From contig NZ_STGT01000002.1 in assembly GCF_004912145.1 (NCBI RefSeq), positions 620,001-684,000 on the forward strand: 64,000 nucleotides of DNA. Reading direction: 5' to 3'. The first letter of the stretch is position 1, and every line of letters begins with the position of its first letter. Position numbers and translations under genes: made by a program. The stretch comes from Peteryoungia rhizophila. GTDB lineage: Bacteria > Pseudomonadota > Alphaproteobacteria > Rhizobiales > Rhizobiaceae. The notes beneath the pieces were generated by a model. The model did not search any database. It was given only the letters and a program-made list of their open reading frames with translations, and was not told the DNA's origin. This document shows, piece after piece, positions 27,835-36,366 of this stretch.

Positions 27835-29019
27835 TCAGTTGGAAACGCTGCTGGTTTCTTCCACGGGATTGATGCGGTCGCCGTCACGCACGAAGACGCC
27901 GGCCTTGGCAACGACCTTGTCGCCTTCGTCCAGACCCTCGGTCACCTGAAGGAAGGAGCCATCCTGAATGCCGGTCTTGATCTCGACCATCTGCACGGTC
28001 CCGTCGGATACCTTGCGGACCGTGGTCACGCCCTGTTCCGTGGTGATCGCCGAAAGGGGCAGGGCGATGCCTGCGGCTTCCGTCACGATGATCGCGGCGG
28101 TGCCATACATGCCGGCGCGGGCAGCAGCATCGTCATCGAGGGCGATGTGGACCGCGCCCAGACGGCTTACCGGATCCACGATCGGGGATACCAGGCGTAC
28201 GGAGCCGGTCAGCGGCTCAGTGCTGCCGGCAACCGTGATCGCGGCCTTCTGTCCGGGCTTCAAGCGAAGGATCTGGATTTCCGGCACATCGGCCACCAGC
28301 TCGATCTGCCCATCGCGGATGACCGTGAAGAGCGGCTGGCCAGCGCCCGTTGCGATGGCGCCGATCTGGGCGTTCCGGACGGCGATCGTGCCCGTTACCG
28401 GCGACTTGACGTCGGTCCTGGCGAGGCGAAGGTCGGTGTCCGCGATCTGGCTGTCGACCACCTTGATGTCCGCTTCGGCCACGGTGATGGCCTGGCGGGC
28501 GGTTTCGGTCCGCGCCGTCGCACTGGCGAGCGTCGTTTCCGCCTGTTCTTTTTGGGAGGTGGAGACGGAACCGGAAGAGGCCAGGCGCGTTGCGCGTTCA
28601 AACTGGCGCTGAGCCTCATTCAGGCTCGCTTCGGCTTCAACAAGCTGGGCCTGATACTGCGCGAGTGCGGCTTCCGCCTTTGCACGATTGGCGACGTATT
28701 GGCTCCGCTGAAGCAGGAGTGTGTCCTCGTTCAGCTTGGCGACAATCGTTTCGGCTTGGACGGTGTCGCCGACATCGGCATCGAGAGACTTGATCTGCAG
28801 ACCCTCGACCTGAGGCTGGATCTGCACTTCTTCCTCGGCCCGGATCGTGCCGGTTGCGACGATACGGTCTACGAGGTCACGGCTTTCAGCCGTGGTGACG
28901 ATGATTGCAGGAAGATTCTGGGCCGGCGCGGCCTGCTGCTCCTGCGCCATGGCGACCGAAGCCGATAGCGACAGGCTCGCGGCCATCAGCACGGCCCTCG
29001 TGCTCGTGTTTCGAAACAT
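27835..29019 (-). CDS. RND periplasmic adaptor (membrane fusion protein)
   Basis: About 394 residues. A signal peptide ends at VAMAQ, then a lipoyl-like half (EEVQIQPQVEGLQIKSL), a long coiled-coil hairpin (about residues 100-165, with ALAQYQAQLVEAEASLNEA), the second lipoyl half (VKSPVTGTIAVRNAQ), and a beta-barrel region. The start at 29019 is supported by GGGAAGGG upstream and places the signal peptide at the N-terminus; the longer frame from 29055 does not. It forms the pump with the downstream RND protein. Confidence 0.92.
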   Translation of the reverse strand: MFRNTSTRAVLMAASLSLSASVAMAQEQQAAPAQNLPAIIVTTAESRDLVDRIVATGTIRAEEEVQIQPQVEGLQIKSLDADVGDTVQAETIVAKLNEDTLLLQRSQYVANRAKAEAALAQYQAQLVEAEASLNEAQRQFERATRLASSGSVSTSQKEQAETTLASATARTETARQAITVAEADIKVVDSQIADTDLRLARTDVKSPVTGTIAVRNAQIGAIATGAGQPLFTVIRDGQIELVADVPEIQILRLKPGQKAAITVAGSTEPLTGSVRLVSPIVDPVSRLGAVHIALDDDAAARAGMYGTAAIIVTEAAGIALPLSAITTEQGVTTVRKVSDGTVQMVEIKTGIQDGSFLQVTEGLDEGDKVVAKAGVFVRDGDRINPVEETSSVSN

Positions 29020-29109
29020 AAGACCCTTCCCGAAGAACATTTTTTCGCAGTTCATCGCCTGTTACGTCGTGGAAGTCGAATTGGCTCACAGCCATGTTCC
29101 ATCCAGACA

Positions 29110-29121
29110 GTAGCATGCTAC
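29110..29121. promoter_or_regulatory. 12-bp perfect palindrome upstream of the efflux operon
   Basis: GTAGCATGCTAC is a perfect palindrome 91 bp before the adaptor start, in the 326-bp intergenic region that must hold the operon's promoter. Operators of this length are typical of TetR- or MarR-type repressors that control RND pumps, but no regulator gene is adjacent. Confidence 0.35.
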
Positions 29122-29220
29122 ATCACAATTGCGGCATTTGAAGACTGTCGAAAGAGGTGGGGGATTGGAAAGGCGCTTGCAAGAGGCATCACGCCCGAAT
29201 TCCGGACCGCTCTGAAAATT

Positions 29221-29234
29221 GTTCAATATAGAAC
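29221..29234. promoter_or_regulatory. Inverted repeat GTTC-N6-GAAC upstream of the efflux operon
   Basis: GTTCAATATAGAAC has two 4-bp arms separated by an AT-rich spacer, about 200 bp before the adaptor start. It could be a second operator or part of the promoter. Short enough to occur by chance. Confidence 0.2.
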
Positions 29235-29288
29235 GGTAGTGTTGCCGTTTTGCCAATCCCGGCTGTAGAAAACGATCAGTAAAACCTA

Positions 29289-29316
29289 CAAAAAGACACG
29301 GGGAAAGCTCCCCGTG
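29289..29316 (-). terminator. Rho-independent terminator of the ABC importer operon
   Basis: An 8-bp stem (CACGGGGA at 29297-29304 and TCCCCGTG at 29309-29316) followed on the minus strand by TCTTTTTG. It lies 30 bases after the stop of the substrate-binding protein gene and ends that operon. Confidence 0.85.
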
Positions 29317-29345
29317 CCTCTATCTTCGTTGTGGTCCGCCAAAGA

Positions 29346-30338
29346 CTATTTCAGGGCCGCGTCGGTGATCTCGGTCGTGAAGGCGCCTTCCGGCTCCTTG
29401 GTGATGACAGGATCGGATCCGCCGCCGAGCAGGGTCTTCACCGTGCGGTCGTAATCGGCCTTGTCCAACGCACCGGCAGAGCCGGCCGTCAGCTTGGCGA
29501 CTTCGCTCATCATGCGCTTCTGATGGGCTTCGGTCTGGGCGCCCGAGGCGTCGTTCTCAAGCACGATTTCAGCAGCTTCGTCGGAATTTTCCTCGGCATA
29601 CTTCCAGCCCTTCATCGAAGCGCGGACGAACTTGACCATCTTTTCCTTGAAGGCCGGGTCGGCGAGCTTGTCTTCGAGCACATAGAGACCGTCTTCCAGC
29701 GTGGCCACACCTTCGTCTTCATACTTGAAGGTCACGAGGTCTTCCGCCTTGATGCCGGCATCGATGACCTGCCAGTATTCGTTGTAGGTCATGGTCGAGA
29801 TGCAGGCCGCCTGCTTCTGTAGAAGCGGATCGACGTTGAAGCCCTGCTTCAGAACCGTCACGCCGCCTTCCGACCCGTCGGTCTTGATGCCGAGCGTGTT
29901 CATCCAGGACAGGAACGGATATTCATTGCCGAAGAACCAGACGCCGAGGGTCTTGCCCTTGAAGTCATCAGGCTTGGTGATGCCGGTTTCCTTGAGGCAG
30001 GTCAGCATCATGCCCGAGGACTTGAAGGGCTGTGCGATGTTGACGAGCGGAACGCCCTTTTCGCGGGTGGCGAGAGCCGACGGCATCCAGTCGACGATGA
30101 CGTCAGCGCCACCACCGGCCAGAACCTGCGGGGGAGCGATATCCGGGCCGCCCGGCTTGATTTCGACGTCGAGGCCTTCTTCTTCGTAGAAGCCCTTGTC
30201 TTTCGCGACGTAATAGCCCGCGAATTGGGCTTGCGTGACCCATTTCAGCTGGAGCGTTACCTTGTCGGCTGCGGCGGCCTGCATGGCCGTCAGCGAGACG
30301 GCGGCCGACAGCAGCAGGGATGCGAGTTTGACAGTCAT
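29346..30338 (-). CDS. NMT1/THI5-like ABC transporter substrate-binding protein
   Basis: A 330-residue periplasmic protein: signal peptide with a cleavage site near QAAAA-D, then the NMT1/THI5 pattern (LQLKWVTQAQFAGYYVAKDK, FYEEEGLDVEI, VDWMPSALATREKG). This family binds thiamine or riboflavin precursors, nitrate-like ions and pyrimidines. Placement in a gene block with dihydropyrimidinase, amidohydrolase and RutR suggests a pyrimidine or hydantoin ligand here; this is inference from context. AGAGGGAA precedes the start. Last gene of the importer operon, closed by a strong terminator. Confidence 0.9.
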   Translation of the reverse strand: MTVKLASLLLSAAVSLTAMQAAAADKVTLQLKWVTQAQFAGYYVAKDKGFYEEEGLDVEIKPGGPDIAPPQVLAGGGADVIVDWMPSALATREKGVPLVNIAQPFKSSGMMLTCLKETGITKPDDFKGKTLGVWFFGNEYPFLSWMNTLGIKTDGSEGGVTVLKQGFNVDPLLQKQAACISTMTYNEYWQVIDAGIKAEDLVTFKYEDEGVATLEDGLYVLEDKLADPAFKEKMVKFVRASMKGWKYAEENSDEAAEIVLENDASGAQTEAHQKRMMSEVAKLTAGSAGALDKADYDRTVKTLLGGGSDPVITKEPEGAFTTEITDAALK

Positions 30339-30368
30339 TTCAGTTCCCTCTTTTGTTTTTGGTTCAGT

Positions 30369-31235
30369 TCACGACCGTCCACCACGGACGGACGGATGCC
30401 AGAAGGTGACCCGGCGTTCTGCCAGTGCCACCAATCCGTAGAAGACCGAGCCGGCGAGTGCGGCGACCGCAATCTCGGCCCAGACCATGTCGACATTCGA
30501 TCGTCCGACCTCGGTCGAGATACGAAAGCCCATGCCGACAATCGGGGTGCCGAAGAATTCTGCCACGATCGCACCGATCAGCGCGAGGGTGGAATTGATC
30601 TTCAGCGCATTGAAGATGAAAGGCCAGGCGGCGGGAAGCCGCAAGCGCACCAGCGTCTGCCACCAGGAGGCAGCATAGGTGTGCATCAGGTCGCGCTCCA
30701 TGTGGCTAGCGGCGGACAGGCCCTGCACGGTGTTCACCAGCATCGGGAAGAAGGTCATGATGACGACGACGGCGACCTTGGACTGCCAGTCGAAGCCGAA
30801 CCACATGACCATGATCGGGGCGATGCCGACAACCGGGAGTGCGGACACGAAATTGCCGATCGGCAGCAGGCCCTTCTGCAGGAAGGGCGAACGGTCGATC
30901 AGGATCGCGACGAGGAAGCCGAGGCCGCAGCCGGCGACATAACCCGTGATGACAGACTTCAGGAAGGTCTGCTGGAAATCTGCCCAAAGGATATGGGTGG
31001 AGGCGAGGATGCGCGCCCAGATCATCGAGGGGGCGGGGAGCAGGATCGAGGGGATCTCGAAGCCGCGCACCATGCATTCCCAGATGACGAGCAGGGTGAT
31101 CCCGAAGATCACGGGGACGGCAAGGCCGATTGCGCGGCGCGTGGACGCATCCTTCGGTCGCTTTGCGACCAGCCACTGGTTTAGACCCCAAGCGCCGAGC
31201 CAGAAGATGAAGGCGAAGACGAGATAACCGTTCAT
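30369..31235 (-). CDS. ABC transporter permease (importer subunit 2)
   Basis: A 288-residue permease of the SsuC/NitT/TauT type with six or so helices and the cytoplasmic EAA-like loop around YAASWWQTLVRLRLPAAWPF. It begins inside the end of the preceding permease gene (4-nt overlap), so both permeases form a heterodimer. The C-terminus ends in a basic tail. It is followed within about 30 bases by the binding-protein gene. Confidence 0.9.
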   Translation of the reverse strand: MNGYLVFAFIFWLGAWGLNQWLVAKRPKDASTRRAIGLAVPVIFGITLLVIWECMVRGFEIPSILLPAPSMIWARILASTHILWADFQQTFLKSVITGYVAGCGLGFLVAILIDRSPFLQKGLLPIGNFVSALPVVGIAPIMVMWFGFDWQSKVAVVVIMTFFPMLVNTVQGLSAASHMERDLMHTYAASWWQTLVRLRLPAAWPFIFNALKINSTLALIGAIVAEFFGTPIVGMGFRISTEVGRSNVDMVWAEIAVAALAGSVFYGLVALAERRVTFWHPSVRGGRS

Positions 31236-32119
31236 GGCTTGACCCCCATGCGTGCGAGGACCCGTGTATGGGCCATGCCGACGATCGAGACGAGCAGGGC
31301 AGCCAGGCCCGCCGCCATGAAGAGCGCTGCCCAGATCTGGATGGTCTGGCCGTAATAGGAGCCGGACAGCAGACGGGCGCCGAGACCGGCGACGGCACCT
31401 GTCGGCAGCTCACCGACGATGGCTCCGACGAGCGATATCGCGATCGCCACCTTCAGCGAGGTGAAGAGATAGGGCATGGAGGCCTGCCAGCGCAGCTTCC
31501 AGAAGGTCTGGGTCTGGCTGGCATTATAGGTGTGCATCAGGTCGAGCAGGAGAATGTCCGGACTGCGCAGGCCCTTCACCATGCCGACGACGATCGGGAA
31601 GAAGGAAAGATAGGTGGAAATCAGCGCTTTGGGCATGAGACCCGAGACGCCGATGGAATTCAGCACGACGATGATCATCGGCGCGATGGCAAGGATCGGA
31701 ATGGTCTGAGAGGCGATCACCCAGGGCATCAGCGACTTGTCCATGGCGCGGTTATGAACGATGGCGATGGCGAGCACGATGCCGAGCACGGTGCCCATGG
31801 CAAAGCCCATGAGCGTCGCCGAGAGCGTGATCCAGGCATGGTAGACGAGGCTGCGCTTGGAGGTGACGGCCTTGTTGATGGTGGTGTCCCAGAGCTCGAC
31901 AACGATCTGGTGCGGGGCCGGCAGAATCGGCCGTTCCTGGACGAAGCTGCGTTCGACCACCTGCGAGAAGGTGATCTCCTCATTGGCGCGGGCCGCCTGA
32001 TCGCGGATGAAGGGCGCGTTCAGATAGACGACGAAGACGTGCCAGATGACGAGGATGGCGATGAGGATGGTCAGCACCGGCAGGACGCTGTCACGGAAGG
32101 CCGAAGGGGCTTTTGTCAT
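31232..32119 (-). CDS. ABC transporter permease (importer subunit 1)
   Basis: A 295-residue permease of the same family, starting MTKAPSAFRDSVLP, with the EAA-like motif at NASQTQTFWKLRWQASMPY. The ATG at 32119 shares one base with the stop of the small transporter gene upstream (TGATG), showing tight coupling. A long in-frame upstream extension is not coding. Confidence 0.9.
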   Translation of the reverse strand: MTKAPSAFRDSVLPVLTILIAILVIWHVFVVYLNAPFIRDQAARANEEITFSQVVERSFVQERPILPAPHQIVVELWDTTINKAVTSKRSLVYHAWITLSATLMGFAMGTVLGIVLAIAIVHNRAMDKSLMPWVIASQTIPILAIAPMIIVVLNSIGVSGLMPKALISTYLSFFPIVVGMVKGLRSPDILLLDLMHTYNASQTQTFWKLRWQASMPYLFTSLKVAIAISLVGAIVGELPTGAVAGLGARLLSGSYYGQTIQIWAALFMAAGLAALLVSIVGMAHTRVLARMGVKP

Positions 32120-32454
32120 CAGACGCCTCCTTTCGCGGGAAAGAGCATCAAGGCCATGGAGATCACTCCGAGTGCCACGCCGGCCATCTGGATCGTGCTC
32201 AGCCTTTCGCCGAACAGGAGGAAGGCGATGACGTTGATAAGGACCAACTGGGCGACGGCCGAGGCGGAGATGGCAAGCCCCAAGCCCCCCTCGCGCATCA
32301 GCTTCACCATCATCAGGTTGCCGATGCAATAAAGCGCGAGCGAGGCCGCGAGCACCCAGAGCTTGCCGTTGTCGACATAGGCGCGCGACACGGTGGCGGC
32401 GGCAAGGAAGGTTGCCATGGCACTGCCGAGCCAGAGGAGGAAGGTGGGGTTCAT
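32119..32454 (-). CDS. Small EamA/SMR-like membrane protein
   Basis: A 111-residue protein with four hydrophobic helices in the style of half-size drug/metabolite transporters, including GLGLAISASAVAQLVLINVIAF and LFGERLSTIQMAGVALGV at the C-terminal half. It is embedded in the ABC importer operon between the ATPase and the first permease, overlapping the latter by one base. It may be an auxiliary exporter or a membrane partner; function unknown. Confidence 0.75.
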   Translation of the reverse strand: MNPTFLLWLGSAMATFLAAATVSRAYVDNGKLWVLAASLALYCIGNLMMVKLMREGGLGLAISASAVAQLVLINVIAFLLFGERLSTIQMAGVALGVISMALMLFPAKGGV

Positions 32455-32475
32455 CGTTTCTGCTCCGCCTGTACC

Positions 32476-33264
32476 TTATTCCTCATAAGAATGCCCCGCC
32501 TTCAGACCCTCGCGAACCCGATGCGCGATCTCCAGGAATTCCGGCGTCTCGCGGATGTCGAGCGGGCGTTCCTTGGGCAGCGTCGACTCGATGATATCGG
32601 TCACCCGGCCAGGCCTCGGGCTCATGACGACGATCTTGGTCGAGAGGTAGACGGCCTCGGGGATCGAGTGGGTGACGAAGCAGATCGTCTTGTTGGTGCG
32701 GTCCCAGAGTTTCAGGAGTTCTGAGTTCAGGTGGTCGCGGACGATTTCGTCGAGTGCGCCGAAGGGCTCGTCCATCAGGAGGAGGTCGGCATCGAAGGCA
32801 AGGGCTCTTGCGATCGAGGCGCGCTGCTGCATGCCGCCGGAGAGTTGCCAGGGGTATTTCTTTGCAAAGCCCGACAGATTGACGAGATCGAGCGTACGTT
32901 CGATGCGCTTCTTCTTTTCAGCAGCGCCGTAGCCCATGATTTCGAGCGGCAGAGCGATGTTGTTCTCGATCGTGCGCCAGGGATAGAGCGCTGCGGCCTG
33001 GAAGACGTAACCGTAGGAGCGGGCCTTGCGCGCCTCTTCCGGCGACATTCCGTTCACTGTGATCTCGCCACTCGTGTGTTTTTCGAGGTCGGCGATGACG
33101 CGCAGGAAGGTGGTCTTGCCGCAGCCGGACGGGCCGATGAAGGAGATGAAATCGCCCTTCTTTACCTCCAGGTCGACATTCGACAGGGCGTGGACGGGGC
33201 CGTCATCGGTTTCGAAGGTGAGGCTCAGGTTTTTCGCCGAGACGACGGAATAGGGTTCATTCAT
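32476..33264 (-). CDS. ABC transporter ATP-binding protein (importer)
   Basis: About 262 residues, of the SsuB/TauB class. The Walker A is GPSGCGKT, the Q-loop FQAAALYPWRT, the signature LSGGMQQRASIARAL, the Walker B LLLMDEPFGALDE and the switch His in FVTHSIPEAV. The ATG at 33264 is preferred; a TTG at 33291 adds nine non-conserved residues. First gene of the five-gene importer operon running left to 29346. The 96-bp gap to the divergent cupin gene must contain its promoter. Confidence 0.92.
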   Translation of the reverse strand: MNEPYSVVSAKNLSLTFETDDGPVHALSNVDLEVKKGDFISFIGPSGCGKTTFLRVIADLEKHTSGEITVNGMSPEEARKARSYGYVFQAAALYPWRTIENNIALPLEIMGYGAAEKKKRIERTLDLVNLSGFAKKYPWQLSGGMQQRASIARALAFDADLLLMDEPFGALDEIVRDHLNSELLKLWDRTNKTICFVTHSIPEAVYLSTKIVVMSPRPGRVTDIIESTLPKERPLDIRETPEFLEIAHRVREGLKAGHSYEE

Positions 33265-33387
33265 GCGGGCAGCCAATCGGGTTTGTTGCAAAGGCCGTTT
33301 GCCTCTTGCATTCTTTGAACATGCGGCCGCTCGGGAGCAGCGGACCGGGAGTGGCGGGCCTGCCGCCGTATGGAAGAGGACGGGATA

Positions 33388-33801
33388 ATGGACGCATCAC
33401 CAAAGCCCACCTGCCGGATCGTGAAGCCCGGTCATACCTATGAAGGCAAACAGGGGCTGAGTTACTTCGAGGGTATCGCCGCCGAGACGGTTGGCGCCAA
33501 GGGCATCTGCATGCATGTCCTGACCATGCCGCCCGGCGCGCGGGCCAAGGCGCATCTGCACGAGAGCCACGAGACGGCGATCTACATGCTCTCTGGCCAG
33601 GCGCATACTTGGTATGGCGACCGGCTGGAGAACCATGTGATCGTGCATGCGGGCGAGCTGTTCTACATTCCGGCCGGCGTGCCGCATCTGCCGGCGAACC
33701 TGTCGAATGCGCCCTGCACGGCGATCATCGCGCGCACCGACCCGAGCGAGCAGGAGAGCGTCGTGCTTTTGCCGGAGCTGGATGGGCTGGTCGAGGTTTG
33801 A
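33388..33801 (+). CDS. Cupin-domain protein
   Basis: A 137-residue single-domain cupin. The metal-binding motif is visible as HLHESHETAIYMLSG followed by GELFYIPAGVPHLP, giving two His, one Glu and a later His. Such proteins may be isomerases, dioxygenases or sensors. It is divergent from the importer operon and may act on the imported compound or its catabolites. AGAGGA lies upstream of the chosen ATG at 33388; an ATG at 33370 is the alternative. Confidence 0.85.
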   Translation: MDASPKPTCRIVKPGHTYEGKQGLSYFEGIAAETVGAKGICMHVLTMPPGARAKAHLHESHETAIYMLSGQAHTWYGDRLENHVIVHAGELFYIPAGVPHLPANLSNAPCTAIIARTDPSEQESVVLLPELDGLVEV

Positions 33802-33809
33802 CGCCGGGT

Positions 33810-34286
33810 TCATCTCGCCAGACCCCCTGTCTGGGGCAGGGCGACCCATCTGTAGATGATCGCGCAGATCATGCCTGTCGGAGCGAGCGACATCGCCATT
33901 GAGGCCTCGTTTTGATTGAAGAAGCGGCCCCAAGTTGCCAGTTGCAAAAGGGCGATGCCGGAGAGGGGGCAGGCGGCACCCGCGATGGCGAAATGCCACC
34001 AGCGGTTCCAACGCATTCGCAGCAGCACCCAGGTCGCCAGCAAGGTGAAGGGGGCAGCCAGCAACAAGGCAACCGGCAGGATCTCCAGGGCCAGCCGAAG
34101 GACCGGCAGGATCGAACCCGGAAAGAGCATGAAGCGCGGCAGGCGGCCGTAAGTGAACGCATCTGTCACTTCAAATGTTGCCCAGATGCCCATGACGCCG
34201 ACAAAAACGGCGGCTGCATAGCCTGCGCCGAAGCGGGCAGTCTTCAGCAACCATGTCCTGTTTGCTGGCCTCACCCTCACCCTCAA
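33810..34286 (-). CDS. Four-helix membrane protein of unknown function
   Basis: A 158-residue protein with four hydrophobic segments (near residues 18-38, 55-85, 95-118 and 125-150) and a basic N-terminus. The TTG at 34286 overlaps the stop of the dihydropyrimidinase gene by 4 nt; GTG codons at 34280 and 34274 are alternatives. It is the last gene of the hyuC-mazEF-hydA run and convergent with the cupin gene. I do not recognise a family. Confidence 0.6.
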   Translation of the reverse strand: MRVRVRPANRTWLLKTARFGAGYAAAVFVGVMGIWATFEVTDAFTYGRLPRFMLFPGSILPVLRLALEILPVALLLAAPFTLLATWVLLRMRWNRWWHFAIAGAACPLSGIALLQLATWGRFFNQNEASMAMSLAPTGMICAIIYRWVALPQTGGLAR

Positions 34287-35740
34287 ACCCCCGTCGCCGG
34301 AATGCCCGTGCGTTCCACCTTGCGTGGCGCAACCAGTTCCTTCCAGGTCGACAACGCCTTATTGACCGCCGTGAACGGCTCGCGATGCACGAATTTGCCA
34401 TGCCCCTCGCGGGTCTTCACCGCGCCTTCCTCGATCGCCACATAACCGCGGGTCAGCGTGTAGCGCGGAAGGCCGGTCACTTCCTTGCCCTCGAAGACAT
34501 TGTAGTCGATCGAGGACTGCTGGGTCTTTGCCGAAATCGTCTTCGAGCGCTTGGCATCCCAGACCACCAAGTCGGCATCGGCGCCGACGAGGACGGCGCC
34601 CTTCTTCGGGTAGATGTTGAGGATCTTGGCGATGTTGGTCGAGGTGACCGCGACGAATTCGTTCATCGTCAGGCGGCCGGTCGCAACGCCATAGGTCCAG
34701 AGCATCGGCATGCGGTCTTCAAGCCCGCCGGTGCCGTTCGGGATCTTGGCGAAGCTGTCGAGGCCGAAGCGTTTCTGCTCGGTGGTAAAGGCGCAGTGGT
34801 CGGTGGCGACGACCGAGAGCGAACCCGACTGCAGACCGGCCCAAAGTGAGTCCTGATGCTGCTTGTTGCGGAACGGGGGCGACATGACGCGGCGGGCGGC
34901 GTGGTCCCAGTCCTTGTTGAAGTATTCGCTTTCGTCGAGCGTCAGATGCTGTATCAGCGGCTCGCCATAGACGCGCATGCCCTTTTGCCGGGCGCGGCGG
35001 ATGGCTTCATGGGCCTGTTCGCAGGAGGTGTGCACGACATAGAGCGGAACGCCGGCCATGTCGGCCAGCATGATGGCGCGGTTGGTGGCTTCGCCCTCGA
35101 CCTCAGGCGGACGGGAATAGGCATGGGCCTCGGGGCCGTTATTGCCTTCGGCAAGCAGCTTGGCGGTCATCGAGGCGACGACGTCGCCGTTTTCGGCATG
35201 CACCAGCGGCAGGGCGCCGAGTTCGGTGCAGCGCTGGAAAGAAGCGAACATCTCGTCGTCGTTCACCATCAGTGCGCCCTTATAGGCCATGAAGTGCTTG
35301 AAGGTGTTGATGCCCTTGTCCTGAACGACCGTCTTCATCTCGTCGAAGATCCGTTCGTTCCAGCCGGTAATGGCCATGTGGAACGAATAGTCCGCCGTGG
35401 CACGCGAGGTCTTGTTGTCCCACATGGTGAGCGCGTCGAGCAGCGACTGGTCAGGCCCTGGAAGACAGAAGTCGACGACCATGGTCGTGCCGCCGGAGAG
35501 GCCAGCGCGCGTGCCGCTTTCGAAGTTGTCGGCGGAATAGGTGCCCATGAAGGGCATTTCGAGATGCACATGGGGGTCGATGCCGCCCGGCATCACATAA
35601 CAGCCTACCGCATCCAGCACGGTGTCGCCGGAGAGGTTGGGGCCGATCTCAACGATCACGCCGCCCTCGATCTTGACATCGGCCTTGTAGGTCAGATCGG
35701 CGGTGACGATCGTGCCGCCCTTGATGACTGTGGTGGTCAT
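34283..35740 (-). CDS. hydA: Dihydropyrimidinase (D-hydantoinase)
   Basis: A 485-residue cyclic amidohydrolase opening dihydrouracil or dihydrothymine rings. The metal-binding HxH is in GGIDPHVHLE, the carbamylated Lys in FKHFMAYKGALMV, the His ligands in LPLVHAENGD and YVVHTSCEQAHE, and the catalytic Asp in SVVATDHCAF. It has full family length. It starts with ATG overlapping the MazF stop by 4 nt, an unusual neighbour. With PreTA and the amidohydrolase it completes reductive pyrimidine breakdown. Confidence 0.95.
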   Translation of the reverse strand: MTTTVIKGGTIVTADLTYKADVKIEGGVIVEIGPNLSGDTVLDAVGCYVMPGGIDPHVHLEMPFMGTYSADNFESGTRAGLSGGTTMVVDFCLPGPDQSLLDALTMWDNKTSRATADYSFHMAITGWNERIFDEMKTVVQDKGINTFKHFMAYKGALMVNDDEMFASFQRCTELGALPLVHAENGDVVASMTAKLLAEGNNGPEAHAYSRPPEVEGEATNRAIMLADMAGVPLYVVHTSCEQAHEAIRRARQKGMRVYGEPLIQHLTLDESEYFNKDWDHAARRVMSPPFRNKQHQDSLWAGLQSGSLSVVATDHCAFTTEQKRFGLDSFAKIPNGTGGLEDRMPMLWTYGVATGRLTMNEFVAVTSTNIAKILNIYPKKGAVLVGADADLVVWDAKRSKTISAKTQQSSIDYNVFEGKEVTGLPRYTLTRGYVAIEEGAVKTREGHGKFVHREPFTAVNKALSTWKELVAPRKVERTGIPATGV

Positions 35741-36120
35741 GGCAGTTGTTTCCCTCCGTTTTCAGCTTCGTTTCTCGGCCCGCTGGCGAGATCGAGGCCT
35801 GTTATGTGGATCAGAGCAGTTTCGAGCCGCTTGAGCTCGTCTGTTGAAAGCCGCCCAATGCGCTGCCGGATGACATCCCTTTTCAAGGGCGAGAGCTTCT
35901 CGACCATGATCTGAGACACTTCCTGCAGGCCGTTCTCTGGATTGGGCACAATTATGGGGCGAAGCGTGGGAGCGTCGATCAGATGCGTGGTCATTGGGCA
36001 GGCAAGGATCGTGCTGAACAATCCGACAAGTTCATCCCGTTGAAGAACAACGGCCGGTCTCGGCTTGCCCAATTCGCCTGGAAAGACTGCAATCACAATG
36101 TCCCCTCGCGCGAGCGTCAC
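35737..36120 (-). CDS. MazF/PemK-type toxin (mRNA interferase)
   Basis: A 127-residue PemK-like protein with the conserved opening RGDIVIAVFPGELGKPRPAVV, a central P-rich loop and the terminal helix QRIGRLSTDELKRLETAL. It begins at a GTG overlapping the antitoxin stop by 4 nt and ends overlapping the dihydropyrimidinase start by 4 nt, so it is fully embedded in a metabolic operon. An RNase activity is expected from the family but not shown here. The C-terminal tail after residue 110 is poorly conserved. Confidence 0.85.
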   Translation of the reverse strand: MTLARGDIVIAVFPGELGKPRPAVVLQRDELVGLFSTILACPMTTHLIDAPTLRPIIVPNPENGLQEVSQIMVEKLSPLKRDVIRQRIGRLSTDELKRLETALIHITGLDLASGPRNEAENGGKQLP

Positions 36121-36329
36121 GGCTTGTCCCAGTCGGTCGGGCCGACGGCTTGGATCCAGTCGGTCACGTCGTCCTGATCTTCACCTTCAGCGATTCTTCG
36201 CGCCTCCTCTTCGAGCTGGGCTCGCATGGTTTCGTTGTCGAGATCGGGCACCCAGAGTTCGATCGGGCGATAGCCACGCCGCTGCAGGTCAGCCCGCTCT
36301 TCCTGTGACAATTCCCTCGGTCGTCCCAT
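36117..36329 (-). CDS. MazE-type antitoxin
   Basis: A 70-residue acidic antitoxin of the family that begins MGRPRELSQEERADLQRRGYRP. It has an N-terminal DNA-binding-like part and the C-terminal toxin-binding segment rich in Asp and Glu (EGEDQDDVTDW). The ATG at 36329 has GGAG upstream; an upstream in-frame ATG at 36377 has none. It pairs with the overlapping MazF gene. Confidence 0.82.
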   Translation of the reverse strand: MGRPRELSQEERADLQRRGYRPIELWVPDLDNETMRAQLEEEARRIAEGEDQDDVTDWIQAVGPTDWDKP

Positions 36330-36366
36330 GGTTCGCTCCGTTAAGGACTGCTCGCAAGTCTTGATC

